Positions 1 to 12,950 of a stretch of DNA of 64,000 nucleotides are shown in pieces. Location of the stretch: NCBI GenBank assembly GCA_013397695.1, contig VYZI01000005.1, positions 5,750,255 through 5,814,254 of the forward strand, read 5' to 3'. Each line of letters begins with the position of its first letter. Positions within the stretch are counted from its first letter, which is position 1. Source of the DNA: Centropus unirufus. Its lineage: Eukaryota; Chordata; Aves; Cuculiformes; Centropidae. Position numbers and translations under genes: made by a program. The notes below the pieces were generated by a model. The model searched no databases and had not been told where the DNA came from. It saw only the letters and a list, made by a program, of their open reading frames with translations.

Positions 1-2088
1 AAGTCTGGGAGAAGGTTTCTTGCCTAGCCCCAAGTCACCCATCTCCCATCTCAATGTTAGCCCATTGCCCTTCCTATCATGGCTACATGTTAATAGCCTC
101 CATGAGTTTCCTACCTACAGTGTCTACCCTGAAATATCTATCAGAGCAATGCCCAAGTGCTGTCTTCTAGGTCATATATGCTTTGATGACAGTCGTTCGG
201 CTCATACGAGGTAAATGAATATTGCAGCAAGTGCCACGTTAGCCCAAGAGTGAGGTCAAAGACTACGTGAAAAGATGGCTTAAAATAACCTGTCTTCTGG
301 AGTGACTGTTTCACGTAAAAATAATATCCAGTGGCAGAACTGCACCTGGAGATCTTTGCTGTTACTCTCCACAGCCTGTTATGACAGACAGAAAATCAAG
401 CAGCTCTAAAATGTGAACTTGTAGTTGGCCTATCTAAAACACAGTTAAAACCCACTTGTTTCACTACTGTTAAAGAAGAAATTTGGACATCCCAGAGGAC
501 TCTGCTTTTGTGCTATTGCAAATAACCAAACCTCTGTACCTTCCTCTTTGATGGTCTCAAATGGTTAACGTCTTGGTTTTATTGTGTTGCTGAATCTTGT
601 ATGTTGTCAGGTAGCACCACGTCGATTAAATTGCACTCAAGAGAGAGTTAACCACAAAGCTGTAAGTATTCTTGACAGGTCATTCTTGCTTGAGCCTGGA
701 TTCTTGTGTATATAGATTAAAGATCTTGTCACAGATGGTAAAGAATGAAGTACATGCAAAAAAAATAGAGCGTCAATAACTCATAAAAAAACCCTTAACA
801 GAAGTGGCAGACTTTGGATGTGATATTGTATACATTAAACAAAATAAGACTAGTAATAATGTTGAAGATAGGGTACTGTAAAATAATATCTTTAAGTATT
901 GAATTCAAGCAGTAATTGACAGTGATTGTTCATTTTAATGATGAATGAGCGTGAGAATTTTGTTTTTCTTCAGCAATGTACAGAACCCAGGTGAATTACT
1001 CCTTTGCATTTTGCATCATTTGCTTTCCTGAATATTCCATATTAATGATATTTGAAATTAACTCATTCTCATTCTCTGCTCAGTCTGCTTCTGCTCTGCT
1101 CCTTCAGAATAAAGCAACTCTAAAACAGGCAGATGCAACTGTTGGCACCTAGAAGACTCGTGAGTTACATGGTGGCAGCTACTTCTTTCCTTTATCCTGA
1201 TTACCAGTGTAGGAGTTTTGGCTTCAGAAAAAAGGGTATGACCAAAATACCTTTTCATTAGTGTTTGTTTCTACCTGCTGGCCTGGTATTGGCAACTGGG
1301 GTAAACTATAGCAGCATTCTCAAGCAATGAAGAGACCAACTGCAAAGTTATGACTTGTTCAGAGGCCCAGCCTGGTAGCCAGGTAACCCCAGGTAAAGAG
1401 AGTACAAACAGCACAATGCTTCTTACCTAACTGCCATCTCGCCAGGTTTCCATCAGGTGAATGGAACCCTTGAATAAAGTACCTATTTTGAGATCTCCAC
1501 TTTTCCTCTTTTACTCTTTTTCCTTTTGTTGTTTCTTAAAAAAGGTAGGCAGCCCTGCTGACTGAAATGCAGCCCATCAAGGTTGAGAAATAAATGGCAG
1601 TAGTTTAATCAGACTTAACAGTCCTATCTTATCTCATAGCACCCATGCAGAGGAAGAACACAGAATTCTATCAACAGCGCTCAGAAGTTTATGTTTTCAA
1701 GCTATCAACAGCTGGATTTGACTCAGGTGCCAAGATTGAGAATACTGACAATCATAAGCAGTTTGAAATGGTGATTTGAGGGTGGGGTTAACTTTCAGTT
1801 AACTTTCATTCCATAAGAACCTTTGTTTTTATGGAATAATAGATCTATGACAGCTGACTTAGTGAGCCTCATGCCTGTAGACTTCCATTCATTACACAGA
1901 GTGAGATACCTACACAGAAAAAAAATGTGGAGCGACAGCACTGAATTGGCCTGTATCTTCTTGGATGATCTTTATCTGAGAGACAGGGCTATCTCCCGAG
2001 ATACATGGAAGAATTCTCATAAATACAAAGAGAAAAGCATTCTTCCTGCAACTGAATAATCTAAGTGAGTGCTTTGGCTTCCCTGCAG

Positions 2089-2180
2089 ATTTCCTATCCA
2101 AATACCAACTCAACATGTTTGTGATTACCCTGTGAGAGCCAATGATTTGACAACCTGCTGTGGGAAGACTGTAGATCATG
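2089..2180 (+). other. Candidate internal exon (92 nt), unproven
   Basis: A pyrimidine-rich tract ending in CCCTGCAG at 2081-2088 could act as a 3' splice site. GTAAGAAG starting at 2181 is a good 5' splice site. Between them one of three forward frames is open across all 30 whole codons (first full codon at 2090), and it includes the residues CDYPVRAND and TTCCGKTVDHG. The other two frames contain stops. I do not recognise the peptide. Such acceptor-donor pairs occur often by chance in vertebrate introns, so this is only a candidate. Confidence 0.12.
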
Positions 2181-5100
2181 GTAAGAAGTAGCCTAGGAAA
2201 ACTGAGACTGCTTTACTACATTATTATTATTTTACACATTATTAAATTGCTGCAGTATGAGTGAAGGTGCTCATAAGGCTACATTTTACCTGTTCTTTTT
2301 AGATTGTCAGAGGATTTGAGTTACTTAAAAAAAAATTGGTTGAACAAACTGTGCTAGAGAAGACTTACAGCTACACTTAGACAGATTTGCTGTGCTTACG
2401 ACAGACTGACCCTCAGGCAGATTTGTCTAATCCCCACAACACATAATTTCCATAGGTGAGAACTTCTCATAAGGCAGGATTAAGATGAAGATTTACCCTG
2501 CAGGAGACAGAGTCAGGCTGCTTCTTCTAGGGACAAATTCTGGAGCAATTTTGTGTACTCAGTATTTTGGTAGGACAGAGTAACAGTTTTAAGATGTGTT
2601 TTGCCTGAAGTTTAGAGTAACAGAGGATGCTGATTAGTCCCAGGTGGCCTCAGGTTTTTGTGGTTTCAGGGAGTGCTTGTGGGCTGATGCAGGAGTATAG
2701 GATGTGAAGAGACTTGAAGGGCTCTAGTCCCTCTGGCTTGGCAGGCCAGGGAAGGAAGGATAAATGCCACAGGACCTTCCGGGGGATTTGCAAACCCTCC
2801 TTTGGAGGATGTTTGATTTTTGTCTCATCGTTGGCAGAACAGGACACAGACCCATGCTACCATTTGATCTGCTGTGGGGTTGCTATTTCAGTGTTGCTAA
2901 TGCTCCCTGCTCTGCACCTCTGGCATCTACAGCTGCAGCAACAATCACCCAAGGAGGAGTCAGTAAGGCTTGAGACCAAAAGAGCAGCAGCTGCTGCTGC
3001 AGATGAGGTTGTGCAGGAAAGAGGATGACCAGCTAGGATCTGCCTGTTCTCTCTCAGGCTGCAGTGGTCCCCTCATCCCAGCAGTCCCCCGGCAGGCAGT
3101 GTGCTCCATTCTGCTTGCCTCAGCCATGTGCTGGGGCCAATTTATTCAGACTAAATAGTGTTGGTTTAAGGCTCTAATTAAAACAAAGTGAAGATAGTAA
3201 ACTTCTGAAGCCATAGGTGGATCAAAGCTTCGCATATCAATAACTGGTAAAATTTGACTTTTACTTTTGTCTTTTACTTTTTTAGAAGGTGTTTGTCAGA
3301 TCAAGATAGCTGATATGACCTTGTGTTATGCCTTAAAATCCCCATCCAAATAAATCCATGGTGAATTTTAAGGTCAGAGAAGATGTTAGTAACTGAAGGA
3401 ATAGATCTGCTTGAAGTCAGAAAAGCAGTGAATTTTGTGCCCCTTGATGAAAAAGGGGTTATGTTTATATTTTTATCTGGAGATGGCTCTTTGGGACTAA
3501 AACATCTGACCTAAACAGGGGTGGGAAGAGAGGACTTGCGAACAGAATTGAGTTACATGTGCTAGGTGTTTGCATTGCGCTAACAAAGAAACCAAAGCTG
3601 TCATAGCCATGGCTATTTGTGCTCCTCTCTGGCTAGTAGACTTGCACATTTGGTGTTTTAGCAAGTGATAGGATGCAAAGGGGTTTGCTGCATAGGTTTG
3701 AGCAGGTGTTAGAAAAAAAGTGGGCCAACAATGTATTCTAATTCATGTCTGCATTGATATGCAAATAGAGCACAGCTAGTAACTAAATGTATGTGTTGTT
3801 TCACACTGAGTCAGGCAAATCCAGTTTGAAAAAAAAAAAAGAGTCCGGTGGTATATTAGATTGTTTATACGGGTAAAGTACCTGCTTTGTACTCTCATTT
3901 TCACACTGGTAATTAGCCTAAAATTCTTGGTTTTGGGAACAGTTGGGTTCTGCTTAGGTTTTTAGGAAACAAAATGAGAAGTTACTGTGCTCCTGGGTGC
4001 CGACTTGTTTATTCTGTTCTTTGCATAGGAAAACTGTTGAAGGCTTTCTGCTTCGTGCTGAATTTGACTCAGGTTTAAAAGCACTTCACATATTTCCTTA
4101 TCCTGTAACTGTAATTGCTTTCAGTAGTCTTGATTATTGTCACCTACTATCAAGCCCTACTGCGTCTGACCAGTTATAATTGCACAGGAAAATAGCAGTT
4201 TGTGTGGTTTTCACCTGTGTCTACATTTTTTTATGTCTCAGTTGTATAATACTCTGATTGTACCTCTGATATTATAATGCTTACTCCCTTAAGTGGATCT
4301 TGAAAAGATCCGCTGAAATTCTGTTCCTTAGTAAATTACCTGGAATGGATAAGCAAGTAGAGCACACTTACAGACTCTCTTTTGTTTTCCTGCTTAGGCT
4401 AAATCCACTTCTTTTTTTCTTGGCCAGCTGTCTGAGACATAATTATCCAGAACTGTAACTATCAGATTTAGGTGAAGCTTTTATGTGGAGATGAAATGCC
4501 TTATATTTCATGGAAAAGCTTACACTAAAGCACAGAAGAGCTCACTAAGCAGCTTTGAGTTACCATCTCTCTTGCAGGTGGGGTGACGTTCTCTCACTTG
4601 CAGAGGGCCCTCCTGGGGCTGTACCTTTGCACTATTTTTCAAACAATTTTGTTGTTGTTATGGTTACCAGTCATCGACCACTCACTCTCACCACTGTCCC
4701 ATCTCAATCACAACTTTAAAATGCCTTATGTATCTCTACTTCTGTCCCTATTTCTGGATCAGTTTAGCTTTCTCTTTGATGTTTCAGTACTCTCCTTTTC
4801 CTTCCACTTCCCTTCTTCTTCCCACTTCACTTCTATTCTATCTCCACTTCAGATTCTGCTCACAACATGTTTTTTTCCTCCTGACCTCCAGGGACAACCT
4901 TCCTTGCTAGTGCCATCATCCTTAACCCAGTACCCACCACTTTGTTCTCCCTCTTTCTCTTCTGGCGTCTCTGATACCTAAAGCTTCTAAAAATCTTGCA
5001 GCCCTTCACCGTCTCTTCACGTCTCACCTACTCTAACTCTCTAGTCCCTTTTTATACAACAGGCATATATAAATATATATATGTTTACATAAATAGATTC

Positions 5101-5601
5101 AACATGGTGGTTAGTCTCTTGAAAGATTCTCTGCTGCCTGTGTCCTTTTTAGCTTTCCTCAGAAAGGGGAGAAAAGGAACCAAGACACATAACAGGCTAG
5201 GTCATGTAGCTAAATGAAGCTGGGAGCTGCAGAACCAGATATGGAAGGGTCTGGATAGAAGGCCTCCAAATTAATCCTGTTTGTGTGGAAGTTCGAAGGG
5301 GCAGAGTGGCTCTATGAGATGTTATATCCAAATGAAAGGATGGGATGATGTAAGGCTAGAGTGTGAAGGCCAATTCTACTAGCAGAAGTTCAACCAGAGA
5401 AGTTTATGCAACATTCACTCAGTGCTGTTTGGCTTCAGCTGAAATATTTCTGTCTTTCTTAGGTATGTCTCCTTCTTGACAATTCTACTCCTCTTTTTTT
5501 TTTTTCACTTTCATTTGTTTTGTCCCTTACCTTTGAAAGAAGGCTTTGTTGTAAAGTGGGAAATACCCATCCTTACAGATGTGTCTATTTCTGAATGAAC
5601 T

Positions 5602-5640
5602 ACATTTAATTAGCAATTATTCTGTAAATAATTTAACTGA
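5602..5640. promoter_or_regulatory. Cluster of TAAT homeodomain-type sites
   Basis: This short AT-rich patch contains TTTAATTAGCAATTATTC followed by TAAATAATTTAA. It therefore holds several TAAT/ATTA cores, the canonical binding core of homeodomain proteins, two of them facing each other five bases apart. AT-rich DNA produces such cores easily, and nothing beyond base composition and spacing supports function. Confidence 0.12.
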
Positions 5641-7967
5641 GTCATGCATAAATTTCAAAGTCCAAGGTTGATGTTACTTAATATGAATAATAAAATAGAT
5701 AAGAAAATACGAATAATGAAGTCAATCCCTCTACCACATAATGCATGACACTTCATGGCCTTGGCTGTTTGGAGATATTAAATGACAAGCTCTTTTTCTC
5801 CACTGAAGGAGCCTCTAACTATGTTTACCTTGGATCTGTGTTTTAACCCATCCAGAACACATTGATACTGGGTTGCACTGGGCTACTGAAAGCAATTATT
5901 TTCACTTAGCTTTACTTTTATTTGAGAGAAAGTAGAATATATCTCTGTGGTTTGTTAGTGAATTTTTGAGCACTATTTCAGTCAAGCTTGTGTAAGCAAC
6001 AGGTTTATTTATTTCGGAGTGGGGGGAAGTTTGACAGTGAGAAAGATCTGCGAGCTTCTGAAAGTTTTTTATGTTTCACATCAACTTCTAAAATTCTGTT
6101 TGTTTGAAAGAAACTGACAAATGCTCGAAAGCTTACTCATTGTTGCTTTCTAATTATCCTGGCATAAGACCAGGTATAATTCTCAAATGCTGATTAAATC
6201 TCAAAGAGAACGGAGATCCAGAATTAGTTGCTTGCAGGATGTCATACCTTATAAACACCAGGGGAGAAATAAATTAACATATCTATAGATGTATTATGGT
6301 AAAGGTCTAGAATACATAAATAATTGTTTAATAGTGTGATATGTACATATCCTATATTAAACTGTATTAGTTGAATCACAGATAGCAATGACCTGTCACC
6401 CAGGTGAGACAGCAACCTTGTATAGAGCAATAGGTCAGGCACAAGAAAAAATTTAAAGCTTGCTTTGCTTTTCAGTGGTAGACCTTGAAAGCTCTGGAAA
6501 AGAGGCACTGACCCTGCATCCAAAGATGGCCTCTGTAGCAGCACCCTGGACTTGGGAGAAAGCTTGGTCAAGAGCTGACCTTGGCAGTTTTCACTACTGT
6601 CAGTCTTGTCTCTACCCACATCTGAAAACTCATATGGGCTTTGCTCTCTGCTTGAATGGGAAACTCAGCCTGCCTCTTCTGGATCCTGGGGTGAGAATAT
6701 ACCATTGTGCAAATGGTCTCTCTGCTTCATAAGGACTAAGTAATTCCATAGCCAGAGTTTATGGGTTCATCAGAGTTGGCAAGAAGCCAAAAGGCCATGG
6801 CACAGGTAGGCGGGTTTGAAGTCTTCTGAGCTGTAGGTCATTCTGAGAACAGCATGACCGGAGAGAAAAAAAATCTTTAATTGCCACATATTTGATTCCT
6901 GAGAAGTCTAATGCTTTGGTGACTAAAAAAATAACAAAAAACAACTGCCAAAACAAAACAGCAACTCCCCCCTATCAATCCCCATCTCATTGGTATTGGT
7001 CATGGTGTGTGGGGAAAGGCTTTCTCATGGTCTGATTCTCCTCCAGAAGCCTCTCAAGGTTCCTGATTGAAGTTTGATCTTCTTGATGTATTTGGGATAA
7101 TCTGGCAAGGACTGCCTGGTCCTTGAGCTAAGAGTTCATGAATGCAAGCAAAGGCACTAGAAAACACCACTGAGTGTCCCTGGTGTTACTTGTACCACTA
7201 CTCCAACAGCATTTCATTTTAAAGAGCTCTGAATTTGGTCAAAGGAGGCAACAGGTCATTGTGTCTCTCTAGGTTGGTTTTCGGGCTAAATAAACGTTTG
7301 TGTGCTGAGCCACTTTACCTGGAAAGAACACCAGCTCACTTCAGATAAAACCGCAAAAGAAAAGCTAGACACCAACACTCATCAAAGCACCTAAGTTGTT
7401 TACATCTTCCATCCTTGTTCAGCAGGTTTCCAGAGTTTCAGGTCTGGTATGAGTCCATAGCTGTCCTTGGAAATGATCCCAGGCAGGTCTGGGAAGACCT
7501 TTTCCAGACATATTTCTGTAATGAATACAATAAATAGTTTATCAGTTATCCTTGCTGAAGAAGTGCAGCCTCCAGGTTCTTTTATGTATACTTCCTAGAA
7601 ACTCCTACTTATTCTCGGGGACCTCCATTCTTTCAGACCAACAAAGCCCTGCTCTTTTCTTTACAATCTGGCAGATCTGAAAAGATTATGGAGTTTTAGG
7701 TGGGCATTATGGATGTTGGTTAAGGTCTGCTCATCAAGACAGGGGAGAGGGAGGAATTGCAAGTTAAAACCAGCAGGCCACTCACAGAGCCTGTAGTCAG
7801 GTAGCAAGCCCTCAGCTCACTTTTCTCTGTAGTTCTCCCCAGCAACAGGAGGGAAAGTGGGAAAGAGAAGTCATTATGAAGCACTGGCTCTTACAGCAGG
7901 CTATGCTTGTCTGGCATCACTCCTGGCTCTGAGTCAGCTGATAGCTGGGTAGAATTAGGTCACCTGC

Positions 7968-7999
7968 CAACATGTTCTTGAGTCAACATGCTCTTGGCT
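7968..7999. repeat. Imperfect 16-bp tandem duplication
   Basis: Two adjacent 16-bp units, CAACATGTTCTTGAGT and CAACATGCTCTTGGCT, match at 13 of 16 positions. This looks like an old local duplication by replication slippage. No gene is associated with it. Confidence 0.55.
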
Positions 8000-8040
8000 T
8001 TTAACGTAAAATTGGAGGTTAGGTAAATAGATTAGTGAGA

Positions 8041-8575
8041 GAAAACTGTCTCTGAGAACAGTGCTTGATGGAAGAAGCTGTGGGTGCTCTAATTTGGTTT
8101 TGTACAGGTCCTAATGTTCCTAAGGAAGTCCTGGCTACGATCACAGTTGAACATTTAGTCCTTCTGCTGTGGGAGAGGCTTCAACGAAATTGTTGCGGAC
8201 TGGAAGCTGCCGGCCCAGGAAGCAAAGGGCCAGGTATGGTGCCTGCACAGGGAGACTGGCAGGGCTGGGTTTTCCGGCACAATGTCAGTCTGACCATGCC
8301 ACAGGGTGCTCCACAAGGAGTGAAGTTTTCCTGTTCCCACTGCTCCTTGACCCCTCCCCATCAACCAGAGAGGGAGGGTGCTCAGGGGGGCAGATGGGTG
8401 CCTCCTATTGCCCCGAGCTGCAGGTACAGCTTTTTTTTTATCAGATGTTGTCTAAATAGGCACTACCTGCTGTGTGAGGAAAACAAATGTGAGGTTTCAA
8501 ATAAAAAGTGGGATTTTAATTCGGAAGAAACGCAGAAGACCACAATATGTGTGGTAAGTTCAGTACAGCTTTGAG
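8041..8575 (+). other. GC-raised pocket with the longest open frame; coding status doubtful
   Basis: From an ATG at 8068 to TGA at 8572-8574 one frame stays open for 168 codons, the longest in the window. The middle part (about 8160-8420) is visibly richer in G+C than its flanks, which alone lowers stop frequency. A second frame over 8169-8459 and a reverse frame over 8155-8364 are also open, as expected from composition rather than coding. The translation shows no domain, signal peptide or cysteine pattern that I recognise, and its 3' part falls in AT-rich sequence with an AAATAAAAAG run. I treat it as non-coding, with a small chance of an lncRNA exon or decayed repeat. Confidence 0.15.
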
Positions 8576-11500
8576 GCTTAGCTGTCTTGTTTTTAATTAT
8601 ATCCTAATATGATAGCATGCCACATTATTCATGTTCTTAATAATGGCTTGTATTGTTTAAGGAGATGCAAGCAGAGAGACCCTGGGGATATACAAAGCTC
8701 AGGCATTTTAAAACTAGCAAGATTCAACTATTTCAAGTGTTTGTTTCTTTTATATTAGTATGTCTTTCACTGCAGCACATCCAGTACCTCCCCGGCCAGG
8801 CTAAGAGGTATTTCAATGGGACTGCAGGGAGGAATTATAGTATTCTTAGCTCAAAATCAGAGATCCAGCACTGATGTGTTCAATGTAGGCTGCTACAACA
8901 TAGTTTACAGAATGTTTCCGGATCATCATTCAGCAGAAAACTTGCTTAAGTGTAACTTCCTAACAATAAAAAATATTTGCCCTGGCAGGTTTGATATGAT
9001 TACTTTACAAATCAACCAAAGGACTGACCGTCACATTTATGTGAGAAATATATCTGGAGCTAGAACATAACACTCTTAACGGCTTTTGCTGAGGAAAGTT
9101 TTTCTGCAGACTGGCTTCCTCCCCTCTCCCCCTGCCCAAACACTCTTTTTTAATTTCACTGTTAACATGAATTCATTCCTGGAGGTCCTAATGTCCTACT
9201 TCCAAGCTGCATGTCCTGTTGAACAGGGCCTGCTCTGTGATGCTGTAGTATGGGGATAGTTTTGAGTGGCTTATTTGGCAACAGCATGGAAATGAAAAAA
9301 AATAATAAAAAGATTATATTGTGCCAAGATTTAGAAAAGAAGAACAGATGAGAAAGGATTGGGAGAAAATTCAGGAAACAATTAACTGGGCTGTGATCAC
9401 AGAAGGAATTGTTCAAAAAGAGGTGGGAAAAAAGAAAAAACTATACTAGTGGGAAAGGACCTCCAGTAAACTGGAAAAAGAGAGGGTCAAGGGAGAATGT
9501 TGTTAGTGTGTACCTCCAGTGATAGCAAAATGACACATTTTCATACCTCACTGCTCTGCCTGAGCTCTTTTTAGTGCCTGCATACAAAAGCCTTACTCTG
9601 TTAAGATATGCACAATCGAGGATCAATATTGCACTCACAGCTAGGGCCAAATCCTGTTGGCCTTACTTTCCTGAATAGTGCCATTGTTTAAGTAGAATTT
9701 GGCTGCAATATGTTATTTAATTTTATGGATCGTTGGTTTCTCTTGGACAAGGAGACTGAACACCAAGCAAAGCGAAGCGGGAAAATCTCAGTGAGAATTA
9801 GAAAATAATCAACAGCTTGAGCTCCTGTTTGGTAATGCTCAGTTTTTAGACCCACCTTAAACCATAACTCCATGCCGGCATGTAGTGATTACCAGCAATA
9901 GCTGCTTCTTCATCCAGTTTGGAGGAAAGCATCTTGTGTCTGCTTAACAATAGCAAATGCAGACTCAGATAACAGTGTGTATAGTCTATATATAACTTTA
10001 AAAAATAATTTTTGTTATGACTGGCATTTTAGCTTAGCTCCATGATCTAATTTCCTGAAATCACAAGAATTAATCTTACTCAAAGTATAGCATCTTGTAC
10101 AATGATTATTTCCTTTGCAGGAAAAAGTTTTAATGTACTAAACTGACACCAAAACTTATATCTAGGAGCAATTCAATATTTCCTCCCAAGTCTGGCTGTT
10201 AATTTGGTTACCAAGAAAGAGATCTCAAAAAATAACTGCCAGATGATTCCAATTACCTGTATTTTTTTATCTCTTTGTTTAAACATTAAAGCATCTGATT
10301 GTACCCATAGAGGACTTATATCTGTGATGACCTGTTTTTGTAGCACAGACTTGCATCTACTTTATTTTGCTAAAAGAATGCCAGTGAAAATGAGCCCATG
10401 TTTTGAATTTTTGCCTGAATAGCGTACAAGTTATTTCATCTGCTAGTAATGGAAAATATTACAATGATACAGTAGTAACATATGACGTTTCAACCCTGCA
10501 TACTGATATTGTGTTTACACAGAACTCCAAAATTCTTCCTAGCTGCTTACATATTGGAAAAATGGAAAGGCATATCTCTTTCAATTGATCCTAGCATGAA
10601 ATCCAAGAATAAGAGAAATTGGGAATGAATCACAGTTTATGTTATAAATATGAGACTAATAATGACTCAATTGGCAAATTTCAGAGTGCAGTTTTATGCT
10701 GAAAGAGGAATGAGTGTTACTGAGTAGATCGCTTGTGCATCTGCTTAGTCAGCTTCCAGAAGAGTTGTGGTGTGACCATCGTTTTGGCTTGAGACAGGGT
10801 TGGGAAAGTGGACCATTTTGCAAGACAGGGGTTTCTAATCCTCTGGCATCACCTTTAGGAGACTGATCCAGCTTATTTTCTGGATACTGGATATTTATTT
10901 CTTCCTTAGCTTTTAGGAAATAGGACTGATTCTTTGGTATGTGACGGAGACAAAACTCTGTACTTCAGGAGATGTCAATGACTAAAGTGAGGTACTAAAA
11001 AATAAACCTTTCTGTGCTCTAATTTGGGCTAAGAAGGCCTCTTTGATTCTTGTAGAGGAGTAGGAGTTGCAGAAACGAAAATGCAAGCAGGCGAAAGGGG
11101 AACTGAAAGACACCTCCCTTTGATTCAAGTGCTGTTATTATTGCTAAAATATCAGATATTAATATTATGCAGAATTGCTAAAATATCAGATATTAATATT
11201 ATGCAGCATTTCATGTGAAGACAGGGAATGCCCTCTGCCTGATAAGTTTTCAGCCCTAACTGAATGATTAATGAAATCAGAATCTGGGTATTTAACTAAG
11301 TATAAAAATGATAATGTGCCAGCTTGTGTCTTGGGATAATGGAGGCATACTAGTTCTGACAGTCATCCAAAGGGATTTCATTTCCCAGATATTTAATCCA
11401 AGCTGTTTTGTGCCCTGTTCTGCACACCATTATATTTCAATGCAACATTATATAGCAGAGACATTAACTTCTTAGAATGTACATCATATGTGAAATGTTT

Positions 11501-12544
11501 TTCATTCACAAGAGCCACCAGGCAGCACCAAAATGCCCTGTTGTAGAGTTTGGCTGTCATGATGGATTTGTAGAATGAAATAAGTATCTACTTTATTTCT
11601 TGTAAATCAAAATCAGCAGTAAAACCTATTTCTTGCCATAGGGACCATATTTAAAATTCCAGAAGCTGCTCAGTTGATTAATTTGATCTGGGAAGCCTGC
11701 AGACCTCTTGAATAGTAAACATCATCTTGGCTACAAAAAATAGAACTTTGATAAGGAAATGTGACATAAAACCTCCAACAAATCAGGTTTCTGAGAGATG
11801 ATCAAAATCATATCACAGAGCAGCTGAATGAGATAAAGATCTTACACTGAAAATAACAGAACTATCTATAGCACCTGTCTACGTAACTAAGGACTCTAAA
11901 TAGCACATAATTATAACGTATAAGTGTTTTTCTAGATTATTATTCTGTATAACATTTGAATGATAATGTATTCAGCCATTTTTTACAACATATTCCTGGA
12001 TTTAGTGTGAGCCTCAGAAGTCTCCATACAAATTAGTTAGCATATTAAAAATAACTCATTTAATAGGTTTCTAACTTAATATAAAAATCTGTTCTTTATT
12101 TTACAATATATTTTCTGAGAAAGGAGCTCAATAATGTAAAGTAATTTAATTCTAGTAAAGTTTTATGAGGACAGATATTTTCTGTTTTAAATTATATTAG
12201 ACAAGATAGCTGGCTGAAGCTTCCAGGAGGAAACAGGGAAGGGGACAGAACAGGCTGCTGACAGTTACTCTCTCAGCAAACCTATGGAAAAGGCCAATGG
12301 CAGCATATTCAGAAACCATAGCCCCCTCCAGAAGACTAGTGGTTTTACCAACACATCAGAACTCAGGCTTATATAGCTCATGTTTTGCTTGCTTTTCTTA
12401 ATTTCCTACTGGGAAAGACACATTCTTTCATTTGTGTGGCTTTTATCTCTTTATTTATGCCTTAGTGAAATATGGATAATGGGAAGGAGACTAACTTCCC
12501 CTCCTTAAATAAAAAAATACCTCGTCCCCTTCCAAAAATCTACC
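8576..12544. other. AT-rich non-coding sequence, no gene seen
   Basis: Stops are dense in all frames and the longest open stretches are under 90 codons. Nothing resembles a splice-bounded coding exon that I would defend. The only clear structure is the 34-bp-period duplication at 11140-11206. Near 11516 the string CCACCAGGCAGCA is close to a CTCF-type core but has two mismatches and is not called. Confidence 0.6.
11140..11206. repeat. Perfect 34-bp-period tandem duplication
   Basis: A 33-base AT-rich unit beginning ATTGCTAAAATATCAG and ending ATATTATGCAG occupies 11140-11172 and recurs without a mismatch at 11174-11206. One extra base (A) lies between them. Identity over all 33 positions suggests a recent slippage or end-joining duplication, or a still-polymorphic two-copy repeat. 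No gene is associated with it. Confidence 0.95.
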
Positions 12545-12725
12545 ACAGCTGTGGTGGGTTGACCTTGGCTGGATGCCAGGTGCTTACCAGGCTCTGCTAT
12601 CATTCCCTCTCTACTGGACAGAGGGAGAAAAAGTGTGACAAAGGGATTGTGGGCCAAAATAAGGACAGGGAGACCAGTCAGCATCTACCATTATGGGTGA
12701 AACAGGCTTGACTTGGGGAAATCGA

Positions 12726-12731
12726 TTTATT
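12726..12731 (-). promoter_or_regulatory. LTR poly(A) signal AATAAA
   Basis: The plus strand reads TTTATT, so the minus strand reads AATAAA, inside GATTGGTAATAAATCG. The position, about 176 bp before the 3' end of the minus-sense LTR, fits the R/U5 boundary region of a retroviral LTR. It supports the assigned orientation. Whether it is still used cannot be seen. Confidence 0.5.
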
Positions 12732-12950
12732 ACCAATCAAAATCAGAATAATGAAAAATGAAAATAAGAATACACCCAAATCTCAACACTCCTCCCCTCT
12801 TCCTGGGTTCAGCTTCACTCCTGAATTCTCCACCTCCTCCCACTCAGAGGCACAAGGGGACAGAGAATGGGGGTTGCAGGCACTTCATTCCACATTGTCT
12901 CTGCTGCTCTTTCCTCCTCAGGGGGAGGCCTCCTCATGCTCTTCCTCTGC

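Larger units (their letters stand above)
1..8040. other. AT-rich non-coding sequence, no gene seen
   Basis: All frames on both strands are broken by frequent stops, and the longest open stretches (for example 4583-4981, 132 codons, which is pyrimidine-rich) have no recognisable protein similarity. There are homopolymer runs, such as a 12-A run near 3829, and short AT microsatellite tracts near 5067-5085. A C/T-rich strand-biased stretch covers about 4590-4980. A homeodomain-site-rich patch lies at 5602-5640 and a candidate exon at 2089-2180, both listed separately. I see no recognisable transposable element here, although old degraded ones could be missed by eye. Confidence 0.6.

Noticed and set aside
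11514..11528. CTCF-like CCACCAGGCAGCA
   Set aside because: Two mismatches at important core positions and no flanking support.
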